DNA of 22,777 bases, from contig JAODBP010000271.1 in assembly GCA_025464025.1 (NCBI GenBank), positions 1 through 22,777 of the forward strand, in the 5' to 3' direction. This document shows positions 1 to 6,696 of this stretch, piece by piece (the first letter of the stretch is position 1; every line of letters begins with the position of its first letter). Below the pieces are notes generated by a model. That model was not told the DNA's origin, did not search any database, and was given only the letters and a program-made list of their open reading frames with translations. The DNA comes from Actinomycetes bacterium. GTDB lineage: Bacteria > Actinomycetota > Acidimicrobiia > Acidimicrobiales > CADCSY01. Both the position numbers and the translations under genes were made by a program.

Positions 1-337
<337 letters not shown>

Positions 338-382
338 AGATCTCTCGAGCTCCCGGCGAACCGGTCACCCTTCGATCAGTGT

Positions 383-394
383 TGAGCCAGGATC
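383..394 (-). repeat. Copy of the 16S 5'-end motif in the rRNA leader
   Basis: The 12 bases GATCCTGGCTCA (minus strand) occur in the 16S 5' end at 313-324 and again here, about 60 nt upstream of the mature 5' end. The match is exact over 12 bases and stops on both sides. It lies in the part of the leader removed during maturation. Chance or a functional mimic of the 16S 5' end are both possible. Confidence 0.6.
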
Positions 395-534
395 GGGCCT
401 GGTGGCCGTCCCCTGTCTGGCATCAAACTGCTGGACTTTGTTGTCCTTCAAAATGATGCGGAAATTGACTTGAACATCCACGTCGTTCGCCGAAGCGACG
501 GCGCGGATGCCCGCACTCGCTTTTGAACCTTCCT

Positions 535-565
535 CTGTTCCGTTTTCAAGGAGCACATAATGCTC
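535..565 (-). promoter_or_regulatory. rRNA antitermination signal, boxB-like hairpin plus boxA
   Basis: On the minus strand a 5-bp hairpin (GAGCA, loop TTATG, TGCTC; 565-551) runs directly into CCTTGAAAACGGAACAG (551-535). The second part resembles the boxA element of actinobacterial rRNA leaders (family form near TTTGAGAACTCAATAG). boxA recruits NusB/NusE and keeps RNA polymerase processive through rRNA. A boxB hairpin followed at once by boxA is the usual order. The assignment rests on visual resemblance and position in the leader. Confidence 0.65.
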
Positions 566-613
566 GTGGCACACCTCTCCCGAAGGAGATGTTCGTGCCG
601 GTGTGACACCACG
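565..613 (-). other. Structured rRNA leader hairpin with UUCG tetraloop
   Basis: Three nested complementary segments are visible: 565-569 with 609-613 (5 bp), 571-575 with 600-604 (5 bp), and 576-580 with 585-589 (5 bp). The innermost closes on TTCG in the minus-strand RNA, a cUUCGg tetraloop of exceptional stability. The element lies just upstream of boxB/boxA in the transcript. It probably organises early leader folding or processing. Confidence 0.6.
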
Positions 614-682
614 TCGGGCCGGATGCGTCCGGCTCCTCTGGGGCTCTCGGTGTTGCTGAGCCGCTCCGTGGGGCGAGGAGCA

Positions 683-711
683 ACGATATCGATGCACCTC
701 TGTTGTGTCAA
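683..711 (-). promoter_or_regulatory. rRNA operon promoter (housekeeping sigma)
   Basis: The minus strand shows a perfect -35 box TTGACA (711-706), a 17-bp spacer, and a -10-like TATCGT (688-683). Transcription would start near 676, giving a leader of about 340 nt before mature 16S. No coding region with credible composition lies between 338 and 827. That stretch holds this promoter, the leader hairpins and boxA, and nothing else I can support apart from the downstream hairpins of the sigma gene. Confidence 0.8.
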
Positions 712-795
712 CTTGGCTTCCGGATTTTCTGGAAACGTTCTCCAGGGCCCCGGTAGCCGTGCCCCGAAGGGCGGAAGGAACAAGCTAGTCGGCCC

Positions 796-837
796 GGTGC
801 CGGAGCACCAAGTCGCCGGCCGGATCCCTAGCCGGCG
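796..837 (-). terminator. Possible terminator hairpins after the sigma factor gene
   Basis: Two hairpins lie at the 3' end of the minus-strand sigma gene. The first pairs 814-820 with 831-837 (7 bp) and holds the TAG stop codon in its loop. The second pairs 796-800 with 805-809 (5 bp, 4-base loop). No U tract follows, as is common in high-GC actinomycetes, so termination is inferred from structure and position only. Confidence 0.35.
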
Positions 838-1739
838 GCGCTGAGGCCGCCGCTCCCGGGCAGCTCCCGAGGGGCCGCGGGACGAGGCTGCGCAGCCTCG
901 TTGACCTCGAGCCGACCCCGGAAGTCCGAGTTGCTGGCGATGGCGGCGTAGTACGCCGCCTTCTTGCGGGCCACCCGGCTGTCCGGTCGGTCCTCGGCCG
1001 CCACCAGCTCGGGATCGAGCTGGGAGTTCATGCCGTCGCGCAGCAGGACGAGGGCCTCCGCCCGCATCTGCGACACCCGAGACTCGGTCACACCGAGCTC
1101 GTCGGCGATGTCCTGCATCAGGCGCTCCTGGAAGAAGTAGCCCTCGACCACCAGCTTGAGCCGGTCGGGCAGGGCCTCCACCGCGTCGCGCAGGTAGCCG
1201 CGGCGCTCGCGCTCGACGAGGAGCTCGTCGGGGGCGCTCCCGCCGGCGGGCAGGAGCTCGTCCGGGTCGCCGGAGCTGGCGGACACGGCGTCGTAGTGCA
1301 CGATCACGGCCCGGTTCACGTCGTCGACGATGCGCTGGACGTCGGCGGCCTCGAGCCCGAGGTGGTCGGCCACCTCGGCCGGCGTGGGCTGGCGGCCCAG
1401 CTGCACGGTGAGGGCGTTCGAACGCTCCTCCACCAGACGGGCCTTCGTGCGGACCGAGCGGCTGGCCCAGTCGAGGCTCCGCAGCTCGTCGAGCAGGGCG
1501 CCACGGATCCGGGTCGAGGCGTAGCCGTCGAACGGCACGCCACGGGTCGGGTCGTAGGAACGGGCGGCCTCGGCCAGCCCGAGCATGCCGGCCGACACCA
1601 GGTCGTCCCAGGCCACGTGCCTCGGGACGCGCGCCGAGATGGAGCTCACCGCATGCTGGACGAGAGGCAGGTACTGCTGCACCAAGGCTGCCTGTCGGCC
1701 CGCTGCGCCCGCCGACGCTCCGGAGTCCTGGTTGTGCAC
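828..1739 (-). CDS. fliA: Flagellar RNA polymerase sigma factor, FliA/WhiG type
   Basis: This sigma-28 family protein directs RNA polymerase to flagellar promoters. Region 2 is clear (LVQQYLPLVQHAVSSI, then DLVSAGMLGLAEAARSYDP and the FDGYASTRIRGALLDELRSL block, about residues 19-105). Region 3 follows (QLGRQPTPAEVADHLGL), and region 4 spans about 190-245 (LPDRLKLVVEGYF and a DIADELGVTESRVSQMRAEA helix-turn-helix). FliA and WhiG usually stop near here, but this protein carries about 60 further residues without a recognised domain. I chose the GTG at 1739 (303 aa). The frame stays open to a TTG at 1832, but that would add a proline/glycine-rich stretch that looks like non-coding sequence. No strong Shine-Dalgarno precedes the GTG. 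It sits alone and divergent from the flagellar genes, and four sigma-28-like promoters in the window are its likely targets. Confidence 0.93.
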   Translation of the reverse strand: MHNQDSGASAGAAGRQAALVQQYLPLVQHAVSSISARVPRHVAWDDLVSAGMLGLAEAARSYDPTRGVPFDGYASTRIRGALLDELRSLDWASRSVRTKARLVEERSNALTVQLGRQPTPAEVADHLGLEAADVQRIVDDVNRAVIVHYDAVSASSGDPDELLPAGGSAPDELLVERERRGYLRDAVEALPDRLKLVVEGYFFQERLMQDIADELGVTESRVSQMRAEALVLLRDGMNSQLDPELVAAEDRPDSRVARKKAAYYAAIASNSDFRGRLEVNEAAQPRPAAPRELPGSGGLSAAG

Positions 1740-1795
1740 GCGTTGAGTGTCAACGGCGCGACCGGGGGGGCCGCAATCCCCCTGCCTCGGGGTTT

Positions 1796-1828
1796 CACCA
1801 CCCCCCCGTCCCCCACCCGGGGGTGGTG
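1796..1828. repeat. 10-bp perfect inverted repeat between divergent regulators
   Basis: CACCACCCCC at 1796-1805 is the exact reverse complement of GGGGGTGGTG at 1819-1828, with a 13-base spacer. It lies between the divergently read sigma factor and LuxR-type regulator genes, so it could be an operator for either, or an RNA hairpin. The C-rich composition makes chance self-complementarity more likely than usual. Confidence 0.4.
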
Positions 1829-1963
1829 TCAACCCACCCAGGCCTTGACGGAAGGGCGAGGACCATGGCAGGAATGACCCGATCAGGTCGTGGCCGGCCC
1901 CCCCTCGCAGTCGCTACCTTCAGCGCCGAGTCCGTGACGGTGGGTGAGGCAAGGAGGAACAAC

Positions 1964-2599
1964 GTGGGGACAACCCTCACCGCGGTCATCGTCGATCAGT
2001 GGGAGCTGGTGGCCCTCGGCATCAGCGCCGTGCTGGCCGAGCAGGGGATCGACACCCTGGCCACGGCGGTCGACGCCCGCCAGGGCGTGCGCACCGCCCG
2101 CGAGCTGCGCGCCGACCTGCTCGTCCTCGGGGCCACGGCCCAGGCCTCCCCCGTCGATGCCGCCCACCACGCCGTGCGGCTCAACCCTCGGCCGGCCGTG
2201 ATCACGCTCGTGAGCGGCGCCGACCACGCCGAGCTGGGCCAGCTCATCGCCGAGGGCGTCGACGCCCTCCTCGTGCGATCGGCCAGCAGCGACGAGCTGG
2301 GCGAGGCCATCGAGCGGATCCGGCGGGGCGAGCGCTACGTGGCCCCGGCGCTGCTGTCGTCGCTCGTCGGGGCGATCACCCCGGTGCTGCCCGCCGACGA
2401 CGAGGCCGTCCTCACCGCCCGGGAGCGCGACGTGCTGGCCTGCCTGGCCCAGGGGCGGACCAACCGCCAGATCGCCCAGGAGCTCTTCGTCGGCGTCGAG
2501 ACGGTGAAGAGCCACCTGTCCCGGCTCTACACCAAGCTCGAGGCCCGCGACCGCCACGACGCCGTGGCCCGGGCCCTCGCCGCCGGCCTCCTGGGTTAA
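1964..2599 (+). CDS. LuxR/NarL-type regulator with degenerate receiver domain
   Basis: This 211-residue DNA-binding regulator has a CheY-like N-terminal fold (about 5-120) and a LuxR-type helix-turn-helix (about 148-205; LTARERDVLACLAQGRTNRQ, then the ETVKSHLSRLYTKL recognition region). The receiver lacks the phosphoacceptor: where NarL-type proteins have Asp at the end of strand 3, this one reads DLLVLGATA with Gly56. The acidic pair after strand 1 is reduced to one Asp (VDQ). It therefore probably does not respond to phosphorylation by a kinase. The start is the GTG at 1964, preceded at good distance by AAGGAGG (1951-1957). The frame is open further upstream, but without a ribosome site. 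Lying between the sigma factor and flgN, it may regulate motility; that role is inferred from position only. Confidence 0.85.
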   Translation: MGTTLTAVIVDQWELVALGISAVLAEQGIDTLATAVDARQGVRTARELRADLLVLGATAQASPVDAAHHAVRLNPRPAVITLVSGADHAELGQLIAEGVDALLVRSASSDELGEAIERIRRGERYVAPALLSSLVGAITPVLPADDEAVLTARERDVLACLAQGRTNRQIAQELFVGVETVKSHLSRLYTKLEARDRHDAVARALAAGLLG

Positions 2600-2613
2600 C
2601 CCCGCCGAAACCC

Positions 2614-2640
2614 TCACGTCGGCGCTGCCGCTGCCGATCA
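2614..2640 (+). promoter_or_regulatory. Sigma-28-type promoter for flgN
   Basis: TCAC (2614-2617), 15 bases, then GCCGATCA (2633-2640). This matches the layout of the enterobacterial sigma-28 consensus TAAA-N15-GCCGATAA and three other sites in the window. Transcription should start near 2647, only about five bases before the flgN ATG, so the mRNA would be almost leaderless. That fits the absence of a Shine-Dalgarno there. Confidence 0.65.
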
Positions 2641-2651
2641 ACCCGCCAGCG

Positions 2652-3137
2652 ATGGGCCTGAGCGAGGTGTCGAACATCCTGTGGCGGGAGCGCCAGCTCC
2701 TCGAGCTTCTTCTCTTCAAGCTCGAGGAGGAGCAGCTGCTCCTCGTCAACGGTCGAACTCGGTGGCTCTCGCACGCCGCCAAGGAGATCGAGGACGTGCT
2801 CGACGCGATCCGCATGGCGGAGCTCGCCCGGGCCGTCGAGGTCGAGTCGCTGGCCTCCGACCTGGGCATGCCCCAGAACGCCAGCCTCCGGGAGCTGGTG
2901 GCCGCCGCCCCCGCGCCCTGGGCCCACATCCTCGACGAGCACCGCCAGGCCTTCCTGGTCTCGACCGAGGAGATCAACGGGATGGCCGCGACCAACCGTG
3001 AGCTGATCGCCCGGGGCCAGCGCGACGTCCACGACGCCCTGGCCTGGCTGGGCGAGGAGCGCGACGAGACCTACACGCCGGACGGCTCGTCCACCGCCCG
3101 GGCCAACGCCGCCCGCCTGATCGACCGGACGCTCTGA
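2652..3137 (+). CDS. flgN: Flagellar export chaperone FlgN family
   Basis: This 161-residue, mostly helical protein starts with a leucine/glutamate-rich coiled-coil segment (ERQLLELLLFKLEEEQLLL, about residues 14-32), typical of the FlgN family. FlgN keeps the junction proteins FlgK and FlgL soluble and delivers them to the flagellar export gate in the cytoplasm. The next two genes are exactly those clients, and flgK starts one base after this stop codon, so the context is strong. The start has no ribosome-binding site but lies just downstream of a sigma-28-like promoter. Sequence conservation in this family is low, so the call rests on fold type, length and neighbours. Confidence 0.87.
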   Translation: MGLSEVSNILWRERQLLELLLFKLEEEQLLLVNGRTRWLSHAAKEIEDVLDAIRMAELARAVEVESLASDLGMPQNASLRELVAAAPAPWAHILDEHRQAFLVSTEEINGMAATNRELIARGQRDVHDALAWLGEERDETYTPDGSSTARANAARLIDRTL

Positions 3138-3138
3138 G

Positions 3139-4950
3139 ATGCCCTCCGACTTCTTCGGGCTCCAGGTCGGCCTCTCGGCGCTCAACGCGGCGCGGCGCCA
3201 GATGGAGGTCGCCGCCCAGAACGTCTCCAACGCCAACACCGAGGGCTACTCCCGGCAGAGGGTCGAGATCGCCACGGTCGGCAACCCGACCGTCGCCGCC
3301 GTCCACGCCCGCTCCGACGGCGCCGGGTCGGGCGTCGCCGTCGTCGGCACGTTCCGGACCATCGACGAGTTCCTCCAGGCCCGCTCGCTCACCGAGCACT
3401 CGACGAACTCGCAGCTCGGCCGGACGAAGACCCTGCTCAGCCGCATGGAGCTCGCGTTCAAGGAGCCGAGCGACACCGGCATCCAGGCCCAGCTCGCCGA
3501 CTTCTGGTCCGGCTTCGAGGACGTGGCCAACTCGCCCGGCAACCTGGCGTCGCGCTCCCAGCTCATCCAGCGGGCCTCGACGCTGGCGACCAGCATCAAC
3601 CAGGCCGCCAACGACATGACCGACCTCTGGAAGACCTCGGTCGAGCAGCTCCAGACCGTGCTCACCGGCGTCAACGCGACGGCCGACAGCGTCGCCCAGC
3701 TCAACGGCTCGATCAAGCGGGCCACGGCGGCCGGGCTCAACCCGAACGCCCTCATGGACCAGCGCGACCGCCTCGTCCAGACCCTGGCCGAGCAGATCGG
3801 CGGCGTGGTCAAGACCGGGGTGCTCGGCCAGGTCGACGTCTACGTCGGCGGCACGGCGATCGTCCGGGGCGAGGACTCGGAGCACCTCGTCGTCGACACC
3901 AACGGCTCGAACATCGTCAACGCCTACGACCAGCCCTCGACGCCGGGCCTCGACCCGCTGCCGGTGCTGGTGCGCTGGCAGAAGGACAACTTCCCGGCCA
4001 CGGTCACGGGCGGCGAGGCCGCCGCCCTGCTCGACGGGGTGAACCGGATGCTGCCGGCCTACCGGGCGGCCCTGATCGGCCCCGGCCCGACGCCCGCCAC
4101 GGCCGTGGCCACCGTGCCGCCGGCACCGCTCCAGTTCAACTTCGCGACCACGAACCACTCGTTCGACCTCGCGGTGAACGGCGCCGCGGCGGTCACCGTG
4201 ACGCTCAACACCGACCTCTCGGGCGGGCCGCTCACGCCGAGCGCGCTCCAGAACGCCCTCAACGCCGCCCTCGGCCAGGCCGGGCTCACCGGCGTCGCGG
4301 CCAAAGTGCGCCAGAACGGCGCCAACTTCGACGTCTCGCTCCAGACGGTCGACAGCGGTGCGAGCAAGTCGCTGGTCGTCGGCCCGACCGGTGCAGACAC
4401 CCTGTTCGGGAACCTCTTCGGCGTCGGCCCGACCGTGACCAACGGCACCGATTCCTCGACGGGCATCGTCAGCCTGGCCTCGCAGATCTCCAACACCGTC
4501 AACGCCCTGCACCTCCAGGGCGTCGACCTCAACGGCAACGCCGGCAAGGAGCTCTTCACCTTCGACCCGGTGAACGGCCTGTCGGTGAACATCACCGACC
4601 CCAAGGAGGTCGCGGCGGGCGGTGCCGGCAAGCCGGCGCTCGACGGGGCCAACGCCCTGTCCCTCGCCGACGTGTCCAACACGTCGAACGGCCCCGACAA
4701 CACGTACCGCTCGCTGATCATCACGCTCGGCGTGGAGACCCAGACCGTCAACCGCCGCGTCGACATCCAGAGCGACATCACCAAGCAGGTCGACGCCGCC
4801 AAGGACTCGGCCTCGGGCGTCAGCATCGACGAGGAGATGGCCAACATGATCGCCTTCCAGCACACCTATGGTGCTGCGTCGCGGGTCATCACCGCGATCG
4901 ATCAGATGCTCGAACGCCTGATCAACGGCACCGGCCTGGTCGGCCGCTAG
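3139..4950 (+). CDS. flgK: Flagellar hook-associated protein 1, FlgK
   Basis: FlgK is the first hook-filament junction protein, exported through the flagellar secretion system. The N terminus carries the rod/hook family signature (GLQVGLSALNAARRQMEVAA then QNVSNANTEGYSRQRVEI, residues 7-42). The C terminus has the matching amphipathic helix (GVSIDEEMANMIAFQHTYGA then ASRVITAIDQMLERLIN). At 603 residues it is slightly longer than the E. coli protein (about 550). The excess lies in the variable middle, where residues about 332-425 form a beta-rich, threonine/alanine-rich module resembling the insert modules of the flagellin and FliD here. It follows flgN by one base and is probably translated by coupling, and it is followed eight bases later by flgL. 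Confidence 0.97.
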   Translation: MPSDFFGLQVGLSALNAARRQMEVAAQNVSNANTEGYSRQRVEIATVGNPTVAAVHARSDGAGSGVAVVGTFRTIDEFLQARSLTEHSTNSQLGRTKTLLSRMELAFKEPSDTGIQAQLADFWSGFEDVANSPGNLASRSQLIQRASTLATSINQAANDMTDLWKTSVEQLQTVLTGVNATADSVAQLNGSIKRATAAGLNPNALMDQRDRLVQTLAEQIGGVVKTGVLGQVDVYVGGTAIVRGEDSEHLVVDTNGSNIVNAYDQPSTPGLDPLPVLVRWQKDNFPATVTGGEAAALLDGVNRMLPAYRAALIGPGPTPATAVATVPPAPLQFNFATTNHSFDLAVNGAAAVTVTLNTDLSGGPLTPSALQNALNAALGQAGLTGVAAKVRQNGANFDVSLQTVDSGASKSLVVGPTGADTLFGNLFGVGPTVTNGTDSSTGIVSLASQISNTVNALHLQGVDLNGNAGKELFTFDPVNGLSVNITDPKEVAAGGAGKPALDGANALSLADVSNTSNGPDNTYRSLIITLGVETQTVNRRVDIQSDITKQVDAAKDSASGVSIDEEMANMIAFQHTYGAASRVITAIDQMLERLINGTGLVGR

Positions 4951-4958
4951 GAGCCCGC

Positions 4959-5855
4959 ATGTCCGTCCGCATCACACCCCGCACGGCGCAGCAGAGCGCC
5001 ATCGACAGCCTGGGCACCACGCTGTCGAAGATGGCCCAGCTCCAGGAGCAGCTCGCCAGCGGCAAGGCGCTCAACCGCCCCTCGGACTCCCCCATCCAGA
5101 CCGTCGAGGCCATGCAGTACCGCTCGGAGATCCGACGGAACGACCAGTTCCAGCGCAACGCCAACGACGGGCTCAACTGGCTGGGCATGGCCGACAACAC
5201 GATGACGAGCATGTTGGGCACCCTCGGGCGGGTGAAGGAGCTGGTCCTCCAGGGCCTCAACGGCAGCTCCGACCCGGTCCAACGAGCCAACATCGCCCAG
5301 GAGGTCACCGCCCTCCGCGACTCGCTCATCGGGCAGGCCAACGCCAAGTACCTCGACCGACCCATCTTCGGCGGCAACGCCGGCGGATCGGCCGCCTACA
5401 CCCAGCTCGGCACGTTCGTCGGGTCCGCCGGCGACCAGATCGAGCGTCGGGTGGGCCCCAACCAGAAGGTGCGGGTCAACCTGACCGGCCCCGAGGTGTT
5501 CGGTCCGGACGGCGTCGGCGCCGCCGGCAACCTGTTCCAGGTCGTGGACCAGATCGCGACCGACCTCCAGAGCAACCCGACGGCCCTCACGGCTGACCTC
5601 GCCGCCCTCGACAACCGTCGGGTCACGGTCGAGAACCAGCTCGGCGCCGTGGGTGCTCGTTACAATCAGGTGGACGGCATGAAATCGCGAGCCGAGGACC
5701 AGCAGGTCACGATGAAGAACGGGCTCTCCGAGGTCGAGAACATCGACCTCCCCAAGACCATTGTGGACCTCCAGCTGCAGGAGATCGCCTACAAGTCGGC
5801 GCTCTCCGCCACCTCCCGCGTCATCCAGCCCTCCCTCCTGGACTTCCTCCGATGA
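4959..5855 (+). CDS. flgL: Flagellar hook-associated protein 3, FlgL
   Basis: FlgL is the second junction protein, placed between FlgK and the flagellin filament. The 298-residue product has flagellin-like ends: residues 1-45 include SLGTTLSKMAQLQEQLASGK followed by the conserved RPSDSP turn, and the C terminus ends in SALSATSRVIQPSLLDFLR. Length agrees with E. coli FlgL (317). A TAGGAG ribosome site overlapping the flgK stop precedes the ATG. Its last four bases overlap the start of fliW (ATGA), so the two are probably co-translated. Confidence 0.96.
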   Translation: MSVRITPRTAQQSAIDSLGTTLSKMAQLQEQLASGKALNRPSDSPIQTVEAMQYRSEIRRNDQFQRNANDGLNWLGMADNTMTSMLGTLGRVKELVLQGLNGSSDPVQRANIAQEVTALRDSLIGQANAKYLDRPIFGGNAGGSAAYTQLGTFVGSAGDQIERRVGPNQKVRVNLTGPEVFGPDGVGAAGNLFQVVDQIATDLQSNPTALTADLAALDNRRVTVENQLGAVGARYNQVDGMKSRAEDQQVTMKNGLSEVENIDLPKTIVDLQLQEIAYKSALSATSRVIQPSLLDFLR

Positions 5856-6268
5856 GCACGATGACCGACACCGACACCGACCTCGAGCTCCCCGCGCTGC
5901 ACTTCGCCGCCGGGATCCCGGGGTTCCCCGAGGCTCGCCAGTTCGCCCTCGTGTGGTGGGGCGACGAGGACGGCCCGTTCTCGATCCTGACGTCGTTGGA
6001 GCAGAGCGGCCTCGAGTTCCTCGTGGTCCCGCCCCACACGTTCTTCCCCGACTACGCACCCGAGGTCGACGACGACACGGCCGAGCGCCTCGGCCTCGAG
6101 TCGGCCGACGACGCCATCCTCATGGTGATCGTGACGGTGGGCGACCAGCCAGGTGACGCCACCGCCAACCTCTTGGCACCGATCGTGGTGAACCGGCACT
6201 CCCGGGAGGCGGCCCAGGTCGTGCTCACCGAGGGCGACCTGCCCCTGCGCGCTCCCCTCTTCGACTGA
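5852..6268 (+). CDS. fliW: Flagellar assembly factor FliW
   Basis: FliW is a small cytoplasmic protein that binds either flagellin or CsrA, so that free flagellin releases CsrA to block further flagellin translation. The 138-residue product has the FliW pattern: LHFAAGIPGFPEARQFALV near the start, FSILTSLEQSGLEFLVVPP in the middle, TVGDQPGDATANLLAPIVVN, and a terminal LPLRAPLF. It starts on an ATGA overlap with flgL and is followed 55 bases later by csrA, the usual partner gene. Flagellin follows csrA, so the whole feedback circuit is contiguous. Confidence 0.95.
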   Translation: MSTMTDTDTDLELPALHFAAGIPGFPEARQFALVWWGDEDGPFSILTSLEQSGLEFLVVPPHTFFPDYAPEVDDDTAERLGLESADDAILMVIVTVGDQPGDATANLLAPIVVNRHSREAAQVVLTEGDLPLRAPLFD

Positions 6269-6311
6269 GCGGCGCCGTGCTGCGCTCCCGTGGTTCGGGG
6301 GTCAACCCCAG

Positions 6312-6317
6312 TAGGGT
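6312..6317 (+). promoter_or_regulatory. Possible -10 element of a leaderless csrA promoter
   Basis: TAGGGT is followed by exactly six bases and the csrA GTG. In actinobacteria TANNNT six bases before the start codon is the common signature of leaderless transcripts. No clear -35 box is seen. Read-through from flgK-flgL-fliW could also supply csrA mRNA. Confidence 0.4.
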
Positions 6318-6323
6318 TCCGGC

Positions 6324-6563
6324 GTGCTCGTCCTGACCCGCCGCCCGAACCAGAGCATCATGATCGGCGGCGGCATCGTCGTGACCGTGCTCGAGGTGCG
6401 GGGCGACCAGGTCCGGCTGGGCATCAAGGCCCCCCGGGACGTCGACGTGCACCGCGACGAGGTGTGGGCCGAGCTCCAGCAGGCGAACCGCGCCGCGGCC
6501 CTGCCCGACCGCTCCGCCGTGGAGGGCCTCGAGCGCCTCCGGCGCCAGCGGCCCGACGCCTGA
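6324..6563 (+). CDS. csrA: Carbon storage regulator CsrA, RNA-binding translational repressor
   Basis: This 79-residue protein is a clear CsrA: it begins MLVLTRRPNQSIMIGGGIVV, continues TVLEVRGDQVRLGIKAPRDV, and ends the conserved core with DVHRDEVWAELQQANRAA. Residues needed for RNA contact in the family (Leu4 and the Arg in strand 5, here HRDEV) are present. About 20 arginine- and aspartate-containing residues follow the usual core. CsrA dimers bind GGA motifs in mRNA leaders and block ribosome binding; in Gram-positive bacteria the main target is flagellin mRNA, with FliW as antagonist. The start is a GTG, preceded by a possible leaderless -10 element. The flagellin gene starts 133 bases downstream. 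Confidence 0.96.
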   Translation: MLVLTRRPNQSIMIGGGIVVTVLEVRGDQVRLGIKAPRDVDVHRDEVWAELQQANRAAALPDRSAVEGLERLRRQRPDA

Positions 6564-6583
6564 GAAATTTCTTCAGGAACTCC

Positions 6584-6610
6584 TCAACTCCCCGGGGCGC
6601 CCGCCGATCC
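6584..6610 (+). promoter_or_regulatory. Sigma-28-type promoter for flagellin
   Basis: TCAA (6584-6587), 15 bases, GCCGATCC (6603-6610). It is preceded by an unusually A/T-rich patch for this genome (GAGAAATTTCTT at 6562-6573), which might act as an UP element. Transcription should start near 6617, giving a leader of about 80 nt. The leader holds GGA motifs, including one in the AGGAGGA ribosome site, and a hairpin with complementary arms 6622-6627 and 6635-6640 (one G-U pair). Confidence 0.72.
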
Positions 6611-6629
6611 AGACGTCCGTCTCGGGTCA

Positions 6630-6696
6630 ACTGCCCGGGATGTCGCACGGCCACCAAGGACGGTGACCGGCGGTCCCAGCATCCAGGAGGAAACCC
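6630..6696 (+). promoter_or_regulatory. Flagellin leader with candidate CsrA sites and strong ribosome site
   Basis: The leader contains CGGGAT just after the hairpin arm, AAGGAC near 6657-6662, and CAGGAGGAAA at 6684-6693. The last is both the Shine-Dalgarno and a GGA site. CsrA in Gram-positive bacteria represses flagellin by binding an upstream GGA and one overlapping the Shine-Dalgarno. The neighbouring fliW and csrA genes make this arrangement likely here. Confidence 0.5.

Noticed and set aside
1740..1832. N-terminal extension of the sigma factor to a TTG codon at 1832
   Set aside because: The extra 31 residues are a Pro/Gly/Arg-rich translation of a C-rich inverted repeat and would precede the normal region 2 without any family support.
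6302..6328. TCAA followed 15 bases later by GGCGTG upstream of csrA, as a fifth sigma-28 promoter
   Set aside because: The -10 position lacks GCCGAT, and the box would overlap the start codon. The TANNNT-N6-GTG layout explains the site better.
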